Below are positions 38,901 to 49,370 of a stretch of 64,000 bases of DNA, one piece after another. This stretch comes from Sipunculus nudus (Eukaryota; Annelida; Sipuncula; Golfingiida; Sipunculidae). The notes under the pieces are model-generated. The model did not search any database. It was not told where the DNA came from and saw only the letters and a program-made list of their open reading frames with translations. A program made the translations under genes and the position numbers. Every line of letters starts with the position of its first letter. Positions within the stretch are counted from its first letter, which is position 1. The stretch lies in NCBI GenBank assembly GCA_026874595.1, contig CM049306.1:50852019-50916018 (forward strand), written 5' to 3'.

Positions 38901-39608
38901 TGTGATCACCTCATGGGTGTCATGCCCCTCAGGCCTGCATGTGGAGCCAATCTGTGAGCTTATGCAATGGTGTGGCTACTGTTTCAGATTTGGCAACAGG
39001 CTAAAGGTCAGTCTGGATCAATTTATAGCTTTGGCAGACTGCCAACTGTATCAGATTAGGCAACAGGTCAAGAGTTGACTCAGTGCAGCCAGGTATAGGT
39101 CATGAGTTCACTAAGTGCAGTAGCTTCATTCTATTTATAGCTTTGGCAGACTGCCCACTGCATCAGATTTGGCACCAAAGTTCAGCCTGGATCTATTAAT
39201 AGCTTTGGCAGACTGTCAACTGTGTCAGATTATGCAACAGGTCAAGAGTTCACTCAGTGCAGTCAGGTACAGGTCAAAAGTTCATTCAGTCTAGCCAGGT
39301 GCAGGTCAAGAGTTCACTTAGTGAAGTAGCTTGATTCAGCAATTTGTCACAGTTCTGTTTATGCGTCTTTGATGGCTTTCTTGTTTACAAGACTGGTGGC
39401 ACCAACTACAATAATTTTTGCCTAGTGTATGTCCCTGCTTATTTCTCAGGAGGGGATATCAGCCAGAAATTGGGCATATGTATACATCTCTGATACCTCC
39501 TTCGTATACAAGACATGTAGGCCTACTTGAAAAGTAATGGCCCAGTATTGAAGCATTATACCTAGTGTATAATCCATTTCACAGGTTCTCATTTGGCCTG
39601 TAGGCCTA
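35921..39608 (+). repeat. R1-family copy, head to tail, with D-family insertion
   Basis: Head AGCGAACCTGTGAGCTAATGCG at 35924, tail GGTTCTCATTTGGCCTGTAGG at about 39583-39608. It includes the best array of the ATGTGATCACCTCATGGGT motif, about five copies at 38812-38940. Broken at 36522 by the D element and resumed at 37875 with TTTGCTATCTGCATTTAC, in register with 22980-23015. Confidence 0.8.
36523..37874 (+). mobile_element. D-family element with 180-bp tandem units
   Basis: Begins TATGCCCGTGCCACAAAGTGG, a hairpin closed by GGGGCATA, and ends with GCCCCAGGCGGGGGC plus CATCTAG. The anchor CCTGCAGATA recurs at 36631, 36810, 36989, 37169, 37323, 37504 and 37683: seven units of about 180 bp with one shorter (154). 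No ORF of note. Comparison with uninterrupted R1 copies shows it inserted in a T run. Confidence 0.8.
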
Positions 39609-40716
39609 AATTGTTATATTTTTCAAGCATTACTCAGCCTGCACTGGAAGTCTGTGGGCCTTTTGGTGGCCCCTTCCTGACCTGACAGTGTTCTAGTCAT
39701 GTCAAGAATAAGTAGATGGATTGTTATGAAAATCATTATAGTGTAAGTTTGAGGATAGTAAGTTCTCAGATTTTCAGATCACAAGGTCAAGGGTCACAGG
39801 ACCCACATTTTAAGAATACTCATAAAAATATCAATATAGACCAATTCAACTAAGCTTCGAGACACATGGGTCCCCAGTTTTCATGCTAGTCATGTCTCAA
39901 TATTAGTGTTGCAGTATATATTGTATCAGTGAAGTAGGACTCTATTCTGGACTTTCACCGGAGTGCAGACTTGTGACACTTTTCTATGGACTCAGACTTG
40001 GACTTTAAGGTTCTGGACTCTGACTTGTATTCATACTCTGAACTAAGGACTCAAACAATCAAAAGGAGTCCATCTCAGGTACAGTTGAAAAAAATCTCTA
40101 TCACATACCATAAAATCCATATATAGATTGCAAACTAGCTACCAACAGAATATTCGGCATACAAAGTTACACTATATTCAGCTAACTTTAGTGTGCATTG
40201 GAAGCTAAAGGTAATTAAACATTAAAGTAAATAGTATGTATACACTAACTTAAAAATACATATGATAATCTAAAATATTCATTTAAAGTTTTTATTAAGG
40301 AGATGTGTATTGGACTCGTACTTGGGTTCCAGGTGACTTGGGCTCAGAGAAGGTGGTCTTGGACTGAAATCTCAGTGACTTGGACTTGCACTCTGATGCG
40401 AGTGTCCTGGACTCAGACTTGCACTGGGTTTAGGATTTTGTAGACTTGACTACATCAATGGTTAGTATTTGATTATCTCCAAATAACAGGGCCATTTTTG
40501 CTTAGCTTTTTAAATACTAATATATGAAAAAAATAATTAAAGTAAGTATATTTCACATTTGCTTGAATGTTACAAATGTGCCATGACGCATGGGTCCTTT
40601 GTTTATTCCTATGACATTTTTCCTTACTATGGCACAGGGCTGCCCTTAGGGAAATATGAAAGTAAACATAAATCAAACCTGTTACTATATAACATCTACA
40701 TGTGTGGTATTTGCAG
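39609..40716. repeat. Repeat remnants before CUB2
   Basis: 39690-39895 is R2b-like with a worn tail (AAGCTTCGAGACACATGGGTCC). 39920-40461 is rich in GGACTC/GACTTGGACT hexamers at both ends with roughly inverted outer ends (GTGAAGTAGGACTC versus TGATGTAGTCAAGTC on the reverse strand), suggesting a MITE. 40495-40604 carries an R2 tail (CCATGACGCATGGGTCCTTTG). Confidence 0.5.
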
Positions 40717-40843
40717 AGTGTGGTGGAGTTTTTACAAATGACACTGGAACCATAAGGACTCCGACTCACCCAGTTGCCTACCATCATAATGCCAACTGCA
40801 CATGGAGCATAACAGTTCAAGAGAATAGAGTTGTGGCACTCAA
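40717..40843 (+). CDS. CUB2, first half (exon)
   Basis: The exon follows TATTTGCAG, starts in phase 1 and joins exactly to the previous exon to read EYQAS then ECGGVFTNDTG. It ends with a GTAAGC donor in phase 2. CUB features are Cys 1 in ECGG, the TGTIRTPTHPVAYHHN block in place of the usual S-P-x-Y-P-x-x-Y, Cys 2 in NANCTWSI, and the strand NRVVALK. Length 127 nt. The phase-2 internal break differs from the other CUBs of this gene. It is preceded by a 24-kb repeat-filled intron, with the 3' tag of an R2-type repeat about 110 nt upstream (40579-40604). Confidence 0.92.
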
Positions 40844-41189
40844 GTAAGCATTTTTACAGTTTCCAGATCACTATACCAAGAATTTAGCTTTAACACCATG
40901 TCACAAATGCAATACAGTTATAGTTACAGTATTACCTTGATCAGAAGCCAGGCCTTATATAATGGCCTGCCTTAATTTATTCTTGTTCAGAGGCAGGTCC
41001 CAGAGTAGTTCCTGTGTTTGTCCACAGATGTCTGTTCCTGACTGCAAGTCTGTCACCGCATGTCTGTGCATTAACATGTCAAATAAGCAACAGTAGGCCA
41101 AATGAGGCTTAAGAATACCTTTCACAGAATAATTACGAATAAAAATCAAATTTTATGATTGAATTTAACATAAATCTGAAAAAAATATG
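40844..41189. other. Intron stretch after the first CUB2 exon
   Basis: About 345 bp of AT-rich non-coding sequence with nothing recognised. Confidence 0.4.
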
Positions 41190-42483
41190 CCGTTTTTTTA
41201 GGTCATCTGACTATGTCATCTGAGGTGTAGTTATGGTGCTTTGTCCGTCTGGGCTAATGGTCATTCTTTGGCAGGGCCCAAAAATGAACTGCCAACCCTA
41301 GAAGCCTGTAACAACTTAAGAAAAATTAATGGAAAAGGAATTTGATAGTTAATGAGTAACAGGAATTACCTTCCAATTACTGATGATGTATGAATCTTGT
41401 TTGGATTTCCAAAATGTATTCCAAATGACACCATGCAGTCACATTTGGGTATTTTTCATTTTAATTTTAATAATGAAAAAAATTAAATAATTTTTTCTTT
41501 ACTATTAGGGATTATATGAAGCAAATTATGATAGACAATGATGTAGTTGATTATATTAAATTAATCTAAATTTCCAGGTCTGTTCTTAGTGTTTCAGTTT
41601 GTTAATTTATATGAATTGCAAAATTAAAAAAAAATATATAAAATAAAAATGTTGAAATTCAAAATTTTACCCAGACAAGTACTGATTAAAGATGTCAATA
41701 TGTTTGACTAATGCCATTAAGACTCTTTGCTGTATTAGCTGTCACATGATGCTATGTAAATAATCAAATTTTTATTACTGATTGCTTTCTTTCAATTAAT
41801 AAAATTAAACATGCCCATCTCCAGTTTGCTTTTTGTATAATTTATTAGGTTCTGATCCTTGGGTTTACACATGTATTAGTTTCATAGCTGAGATCACTTT
41901 TCATTTTTTTTCTGATACATGTATTAAAAAATAAATATATTCAAATGTGATTAAAAAAATCAGATCTTAGACAAGTTCTATATAATGTCAGTAATTGTCA
42001 TAAAACTCTTGCTATGTTTAGTGTGTAGATTGATGTGAAAGTAGTCAAACAAGAAAATAATAGTTATATTTTTTTCAATATAAATTTAAACCATAAAACC
42101 AGGTACTTATTTTCATAATTTAAAATTGTGAAATTTGCCTTCATTTTCAGCAATTTGGTGACTGAAACTGAATAAATACTCATGAGATAAATTTACATGA
42201 TAAAAATGACAAAGTGGTGTATACTTGCACCATCAGGCAAAGTCAAAACCTGTGTGACAATAGCACTCCATTTTCAAATGTAAATAATATAAATTGACAT
42301 CAGTCCTCTTCCCTGTATGCCAGGATTGTATCCAAATCTTACATAACTTGAGTTAAACACCATCATCTCATAATACAGCTTATATTACCGCACAAACTAG
42401 CATTTGTCTTCCCCATCTTTCCAAATCATATTTTGTGATTATATATAACAGCTGAGCACCATGACCCATGGGTCCCTTGTTTG
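41190..42483 (+). repeat. R2-family copy, diverged
   Basis: Starts with a worn R2 head (TTTAGGTCATCTGACTATGTC), continues like 9330-10361, ends CAGCTGAGCACCATGACCCATGGGTCCCTTGTTT. It lies in the CUB2 intron. More diverged from 7738-10361 than the copy at 55782 is, so it is older. Confidence 0.7.
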
Positions 42484-43442
42484 GCCTTGGTCTTGACATG
42501 GAAGAGACTGATCCTCAATTGGTAACAACAAAGGGAGTAACTAAGCGAGGAACCCCTGGTGGCAGATTCAAAATGGAATAACAATATTGGTTAAAAAATT
42601 GAGGTGAAGGTTATAACACCAGTCTGTAGTCACTGGGACATACTCTGCCCACTTCAAGAATAACATTTTATGTGGAATTGGTAATTTCAAACAAAATCAG
42701 GCAAGTTCTTTAAAATGTGTCCAATATTTCTTTAATTTCTGTGTCAGCATTGCCCAGAAACATACCATATATGCACAGATCATTGCTAGCATTTTCTGTG
42801 ATTTTGCTGTATAAATTTTACTACAATGAAAATTTAACAGATAATTTTGAAATTGTCACACGATTTGCTGTTCAATGACATAAATTATATTGAACCTCTT
42901 AAATTTTGAAACAGTAAGAAAAATAAATCAAACTTTCTTCTATTCTATGTGTAAATTTTTAAATATAATTAGCCTTACAGACAGTTTCAGTTGAGCTCCT
43001 TGACCTATATGTCCCTTGTCATTGTAAACTGTTGATTCATTCTCATATAATCGGATAAAGTAAATTGATAAAAACATATATGTTGAACACTTCAAACTGC
43101 CTTCAGCTTATATGGTAGAATACATAAATATACAAAGTAAGGTAGTATGAAATATTAGATTTGATAAAAAAAACCTTATTAATGAACATGAAAAATTTAG
43201 AAAGTATGGTTTTAACAGATACATTTACTTGCTTGTTGGTGTTTCAAAAACATCCAACTTTTCTTAAGCTAGCATTACAGTTTCCTTATTTAACCTGTTT
43301 GAGTCATTCAATTTCAGATTGTTCTCAGATTGCAATCATTATTGTCACAAAGTCCATGGAAATACATATTGTTTGCTAACGCATCAGAAGCTACCTCAAC
43401 AAGCTACTTGTTGGTATCAATAAATCTATCCATTCTTTACCA
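42484..43442. repeat. R2 tail remnant and unclassified intron
   Basis: A second worn R2 tail (CAGTTGAGCTCCTTGACCTATATGTCCCTTG) ends at about 43020; the rest is AT-rich with nothing recognised. Confidence 0.45.
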
Positions 43443-43715
43443 GCTTTTGTGGCTCATGCAGGGATAGAGCACAGGACTCAAAGTCGGAAGATCATGAGAT
43501 TGAATCTTAGTCAAGTCGATGAGTTTTTTCATGGTCAGCCTAATATCAGCCTTTAGGGGTTTCCTCAGTGGTATGACCCAACAATGGGGAGGATTACGCA
43601 GGTGCAGTAGTCACCATACCTGGTTAATACCACAATATAAAATGAGAGGAAGCGTGTGATACTGTCCTGTCACAGTCTGAAACCGGAATGGAATTCTGAA
43701 GAATTTCATATACAT
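43443..43715 (+). mobile_element. tRNA-derived SINE
   Basis: The head reads like a tRNA: a D-arm/A-box region TGGCTCATGCAGGGATAGAGC at 43450-43470, an anticodon-arm remnant AGGACTCAAAGTCGG with a 7-nt loop, and a B-box AGATTGAATCT at 43497-43507 (consensus GGTTCGAATCC). A SINE-like body of about 200 bp follows. The 3' limit is uncertain and no target duplication was found. Confidence 0.65.
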
Positions 43716-43842
43716 ATAAGTACATTTATTGTCAGAGTTAAGTTAGCATTAAAAAAATGGAGGTGGTTACCTCCACCCCCAAAAAAATTATAAAATAAAA
43801 AATCTATCCCTGACTTTAATGTTCACACTTGATTTGTTTTAG

Positions 43843-44063
43843 GTTTAACAGCTTTGATCTGGAAGCACACGGCAGCTGCATATATGACTATGTCAATATT
43901 TATGATGGAGATACCATTGATGCAAACAAGTTGATAGGAACATTCTGTGGTTCAGTTGTTCCTGACAAGATTAAAACTGTCTCAAACAAGATGTTGATCA
44001 GCTTTGTATCTGATTCTTCAGTGGCTCGTGCTGGCTTCACAGCCTCATACTGGACAGATTATG
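43843..44063 (+). CDS. CUB2, second half (exon)
   Basis: The acceptor TTTGTTTTAG leads into a phase-2 exon that completes Lys and reads FNSFDLEAHGSCIYDYVNIYDG. It then gives IGTFCGSVVP, SNKMLISFVSDSSV and GFTASYWTDY, ending at GTAAGT in phase 1. All CUB hallmarks are present: Cys 3 and Cys 4, and the calcium triad Glu (D-L-E), Asp (Y-D-Y) and Asp (F-V-S-D), so this is a predicted calcium-binding CUB. Total CUB2 is about 116 residues. The exon is 221 nt. The ORF continues past the donor for a few codons, which is read-through into the intron, not coding sequence. Confidence 0.93.
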
Positions 44064-44724
44064 GTAAGTTTAAATATTTCTTTTGTTATCATATTTGAAC
44101 ACTTTATCTGTTCCCAAATCTTCATCTGTTGCCATGTCTATTACCAAATGATTTTCAAGGATGTCATTTTATGAATTAGTAATTTGTAGTACATACTTGT
44201 AAATTAATGCTAAATGCTTTTGACTTTTACCCTCAGTAAAGTTTAAGAAGGAATGTTAGGCCTGAATGGCTGAGTTTTATGTGGCCAAGTCTACATAAAA
44301 CTATGGTACAGATTAAATAGTACTAATTGTCAGAATTACAATAAATATGATGTAAATTATACAGCATCTTACCTGAATAATCATTACTCTATTGTGATAT
44401 ATCTGTTGTTCAGTCTCTGACCAGTTTACCAAAACTATTTTGTCATATGTAAATTTGGATCACATGACGTGCATAGTTCCCATCTTGCAACTTTAAATCA
44501 TTTGCTCTGTCCATTCATCTGTATGTTCCTCCTGCTTTGTTTTAGTATGTAAACCATAAAATGTCTCTACCATTATAAACATCTTGAAGATTATCAAATA
44601 TCAATGTTTCCTTCACTAATTTTTATAGGCCTGTTCAAGGCAAAACCAATGCATATTTGATAAGGTCAGCAGAGGTCACTGGACTACTTAGTGGTGTCGC
44701 CATGATAACTTACCAGGAATATGA
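44064..44724. other. Intron stretch between CUB2 and an R2b element
   Basis: About 660 bp of AT-rich non-coding sequence; nothing recognised. Confidence 0.4.
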
Positions 44725-46257
44725 TGGATTTTTAGCTCAGCTGACTGTAAGTCATCTGAGCTATAGCGATCACTCTTTGTCTGTCATCCGTCTGTCTGTC
44801 TGTCCGTTAACCAGGCACAAATCATAACCGCTGGACCTAGAATCTTGTAACTTGACATTCTGAGAGGTCCATGAAAAATCTCCTAGGACACCAGAAATTA
44901 GGTCTCTGTTACCCATATCCTTCGAGCTATGGGCCCCAGAATAGTCAAAAATTTCATACAAAAACTTCAATATCTCATTAACTACATCACTGATTGTCAT
45001 GATTTTTGGCATACATATTGATCATGAGATGTTCCATCAGTTCCTGCAGACTGGTGGCGCCAAATTACTAACAAATTGTTTTCTCTATTTTTGAGACCTT
45101 TAAAAATGTGAACAGGGCACAAATCATAAAGACTGGACCTAGAATCTTCATTCTTGACACACTGAGAGACCTATGAAAAGTCTCCATGGAAACCTGAAAT
45201 AAGGTCTCTGTTACTCATATCCTTTGAGCTGTGGGGCTCCCAATTACCCCCCAGAATAATGCAAAATTTGATAAAAACAAACTGCAACATCTCAATAACT
45301 ACAACACTGATGGTCATGATTTTTGGTATACATATTGATCAAGAAGTGTTTCATCAGTTTCTGCTGACTGGTGGCGCCACCTGTATTTTTAAAAATTTTT
45401 TTACGAATTGTTTTCTCTATTTTGAGACCTTTAAAAATGTGAACATCTGTTAACAGGGCACAAATCTTAACGACTGGACCTAGAATCTTCATTCTTGACA
45501 CACAGGGAGACCCATGAAAAGTCTCCGTGGAAACATGAAATTAGGTCTCTGTTACCCATATCCTTTAAGCTATATGGCTCCAAAATACCCCCCCCCCTCC
45601 AGAATAATGAAAGATTTGATACAAAAACTGCAGTATCTCAATAACTACAACACTGATGGTTATGATTTTTGGCATACATATTGATCATGAGGTGTTCCAT
45701 CAGTTTCTGCAGACTGGGTGCACCACCTCTTTTTTTCAAATTTTAAAGATTTTTTTTCTATTTTTGAGACCTTTAAAGATGTGGTGTCTGTCAACAGGGT
45801 ACAAATCATATCAATTGGATTTAGAATCTTCATTCTTGTCATGCAAGGAGGCCAATGAAAAGCATCTGTGGAAACCTGAAATTAGGTCTCTGTTTCCCAT
45901 ATCCTTCAAGCTATAGGACTCTGAAGTATCCCTCAGAATAATGGAAAATTTGATACAAAAGCTGAAGTATCTGAACAACTAATGCAGAGATCACCATGAT
46001 TTTTTGCATGGATATTGACCATTAAGTGTTTTTATTAGTTTCTGTAGACTGGTTGAGCCATGTGTATTTTTTTTTAAATTTTTTACGCATTTTTTCTCTA
46101 TTTTTGAGATATATAAATACTGACACAATCTTGGCCTGTTGGTTAATCTGTTTGATGCTACAGTTGAATGGGTATATACTACCATTCAGATGATAAAATT
46201 TCCTTTTGCGAATCTCCTCCCAGTCAGCTGAGCGTCATGACCCATGGGTCACTTGTT
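44725..46257 (+). mobile_element. R2b element, head to tail, with about four core units
   Basis: Head TTTTTAGCTCAGCTGACTGTAAGTC with CTGAGCTATAG and GTCTGTCTGTCC; core units marked by GGGCACAAATCATAA-type starts near 44815, 45115, 45458 and 45798, spaced about 300-345 bp, each with TTTGATACAAAAACTGCAG and CTGGTGGCGCCACC-type blocks; tail CAGCTGAGCGTCATGACCCATGGGTCACTTGTT. Non-coding. A clean reference copy for the subfamily. Confidence 0.8.
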
Positions 46258-47571
46258 ATATAACTCAGCAGAAATATATTAATCAATACAATACATGTAT
46301 TTGGCCTAAGTTCTATTTCCAGCAAAATCAGTGCATACATTTTATGTGGTCAGAGGTCACCAGACTTAGGTGGGGCAATGACGTCTTACAAAAATTCTGA
46401 TGGACTTTCAATGAACTCATTATGAAACTGACCTGAATTAATCAAATTCTCGGCATAATCCATGCATATTTAATTAGGTCAGAGGTCTCAAGACATATGA
46501 CCTTTGTATTATGCACCCTTGCGGTGGTCTTGTATAATATTATTATACTGGTACAAGTACATAGACTGATAGATGCCAAGGCTTGTAACATAAATTTCTT
46601 GAAATTGCTGCATCTTTTATAAATGACGCCCTGGTTTTTTTAACTTTCCCTATTTATTCATATTTATTTTAGACAAACTCTGATGCTCTAAACATTTGCA
46701 TTACAGGCAATATCTTGCTTAGCTTTTGTTGTATCTTGGCCAAATTTTCAACTGTCCCTCTAGGGAGGTTTTGCTTAAGTCAGTGAGAATGTTTAGAATT
46801 GAAAATAAATATACAGTATGTTTGACATCAGAATCTTTGCAATTGAGTGAGTTCTAGGTGCACTTTACTGACCCTCTGAATGGCAATTTCTACATTGTTA
46901 AATGCTAATGTAGTGTGATAATGCAATGGTAAGACCACTTGGTGTGTGAAACATGGTTTTGTGTTTGTGTCCTGGCCATTGTTCTTAGTCAGGGTAGTCC
47001 TAGACAAGGTTTGTTCCACAAGAGTATCCCCTCATCCCCCATTAAAGAAAAGGTGTGGGTGTTGGACAGCAGGTAAATGTGGAATGAATTAGAAATATTG
47101 TGCTCATTTTCCAAGGTTCATTTGTGCATTAATGATTGTACATTTGTGAATATTACTTGATGACATTCCTGGTTCTTGATCATGTGTTGGATCCACACCT
47201 AAATCTAATCATTTCTTGCATGGCCCAATCCTGAAATGCCCTGAAAATTTCATGAAATTCTGTTCATGATTGTTTGAGTTATGTTGTGAACAAACTCACA
47301 AACAAACACACACAAATGGGAAGAATGCATACCCTCAAGTTGGAGGCAAAACCTTTTAACAGATGTAGTTGTTGTGACTGGGTGTTTTGTATGCTACCTG
47401 GACTAAGAGTTTTGAGGTCCCAGAAACAGCAGGTTTGAAACATCAGGAACCAAAAGTGTAAGGTTGGATGAGACTGATATTTTTCTGTGATATCAGAGTA
47501 TAACTACTCCAGGTGTTTCTTTATAAAATATCTGCCTAAACAGGTCTACTGAAACTGTTCTTCTTTGACAG
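46258..47571. other. Intron stretch before CUB3, with possible old SINE
   Basis: 46910-47000 contains GCAATGGTAAGACCACTTGGTG and GTGTTTGTGTCCTGGCC, reminiscent of a worn tRNA-like SINE head, but the B box is degenerate and I hold this loosely. The rest is non-repetitive AT-rich DNA. Confidence 0.35.
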
Positions 47572-47771
47572 GTGTTAATCAGGGATGTGGAGGAAGGAAA
47601 AACGCTTCCTCTGGAAGTTTCTCATCTGTGGATATAGACAACAATAACAAGTATGAAAAGGACTTGAATTGCACATGGTTACTGAGTGTACCAGACAACA
47701 AAATAGTCAAGCTCCACTTCAATTCATTTAATGTGGAGTCTGGCTTCAATTGCCGATGGGATTATGTAGAG
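47572..47771 (+). CDS. CUB3, first half plus third Cys (exon)
   Basis: After TTCTTTGACAG the exon starts in phase 1, finishing the Gly split at the CUB2 end and giving a short linker VNQG before Cys 1 (GCGGRKNAS). It continues DLNCTWLLSV (Cys 2), IVKLHFNSFNVESGFNCRWDYVE (Cys 3, the Glu and the W-D-Y form of the calcium-site Asp) and stops in phase 0 at GTATGT. Length 200 nt. The usual S-P-x-Y-P block is replaced by SSVDIDNNNKYEKD, so the first strand pair of this CUB is divergent, but cysteine spacing is normal. Confidence 0.92.
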
Positions 47772-49043
47772 GTATGTGTATCATATGCATGCTAATAATT
47801 TCACTTGCTGCAAAACCAATCTCTTCTAATCTTTCTTAAGGAATGGATTGATGTATTTTGTTAGATATAGACCTGGAACGTTAAAATTTTCAAATATTAC
47901 TAAGTTCATTTAAGGGCAGCAATATTTAAATTATTAGGGAACACTTGCACTCGACCACATGGGTATGGTTGCCTAAAAGCAAAGGGACGCGGCCAATAAA
48001 ATTGCAGCAATTTTGCACTCTAGGAGCATAATGGGAACCATATTTAATCATCAGTTAAAATATAAGGTTTGACTGTGGCACATTGAACAGATGGATTGCC
48101 CAGTTGTCATTTATAGTTCACTCTAGGTATGACTATGAGGGTCAGATATTTGCTGACATTTGTCTGCTTTCTGTGGCTATCAGCATGACTGAAGCTGTCA
48201 GAATCACATGTAAAACATTATCAGACAAATGGGCATCAAGCTTTTGGTAGTGCTACCTGTGATGACCTATTTCATCTTAATTTTCAAGTGATATTTCTGG
48301 TCTCCAAGTTAACCAGAAAATCTGATGCTATAGATTTCTCCATTTATGTGAATAAAGTAAACCATTTTCATGTGGTGTCTCTTTCTGTATTGAAACTTGC
48401 ATACATGAACAAAATTAACTTTTCAGCAAAGTTGAGTAGTTCTGCCTTGTATTTGGAGTGCTTCCTTTATCATAATCAGTCATTGAGAGCATGTAGGCAA
48501 CTAATGATTGATTATTAGTCCCTTTTGAGAAGTGTAAGGAAAAAGTTGTAATTTTATAATCAGTGGATCATCTTTAAAAAATTCTTTGATTTCTTGGAGT
48601 ATGAAATATCTGATCAAATATAAACCTGTACATTCTCTCAACTGATATATATCCCTAATATTTATTAATATATCTGAAAACTCTTCAGCCTACATGTGTA
48701 CACATTAAACTTAGGTGTGAATCTGTTAGTAAACACAAATTGTTCTAAGTTTTTTTTGCATGAATTTAATGAAAGCATTCCTTCAGTTATTATAAAGTCT
48801 AACTCATGTGAAAAACTGTAATCAATTAGGCAATGCAAGATTGATCACTGTGTTGTCTGCATCAGCCAACTGATCATCAGTTATAATCAATCATAAGTGC
48901 CAAAACTAGTTCTGCAACAGAGTGTTAGACTCAGAAAGATTCATACTGTTGCATATATTATTAGCTGATGTTATTTTTTTTATATCTAAAGAAGTGATAT
49001 GTATAATACTATTACATGTAATTCAGACATGACTTCTTTGTAG
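47772..49043. other. CUB3 internal intron, repeat-poor
   Basis: 1272 bp with no repeat family of this window in it and no convincing ORF. Confidence 0.5.
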
Positions 49044-49206
49044 GTTAGAGATGGCTTGTATCCCAGTGACCGTTTGATTGGCAAATACTGCGGAAGTAGT
49101 GTTCCTTCTGACATATTGGCATCCTCCAATTTCCTGCGTGTGCGGTTTATCTCTGATGATTACATTGAGAAACCAGGATTCGAGGCAACATTTTCTGCAG
49201 AAGAAC
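49044..49206 (+). CDS. CUB3, second half (exon)
   Basis: The exon starts after TTCTTTGTAG in phase 0 and reads VRDGLYPSDRLIGKYCGSS, with R-D-G and the fourth Cys as in canonical CUBs, then LRVRFISDDY and GFEATFSAEE. The F-I-S-D motif completes the calcium triad begun in the previous exon. It ends in phase 1 at a GTAAAT donor, which is weaker than the others in this gene. Length 163 nt. A TAA stop lies in frame a few bases into the intron, so retention would truncate the protein. An R1 repeat begins about 165 nt downstream. Confidence 0.92.
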
Positions 49207-49370
49207 GTAAATAAGTTGGATTTTTCGTATTGTGCATATATTATAATTTACTGCAATTTCCGGTGGCATCACTATGACCATTCATAACAAATTCAACTTG
49301 TGTTATGTTGTCATGATTTCCTTGTATGTTGATTTATTGATTACTTGTTTATACCTAATCTGCACTGTTT

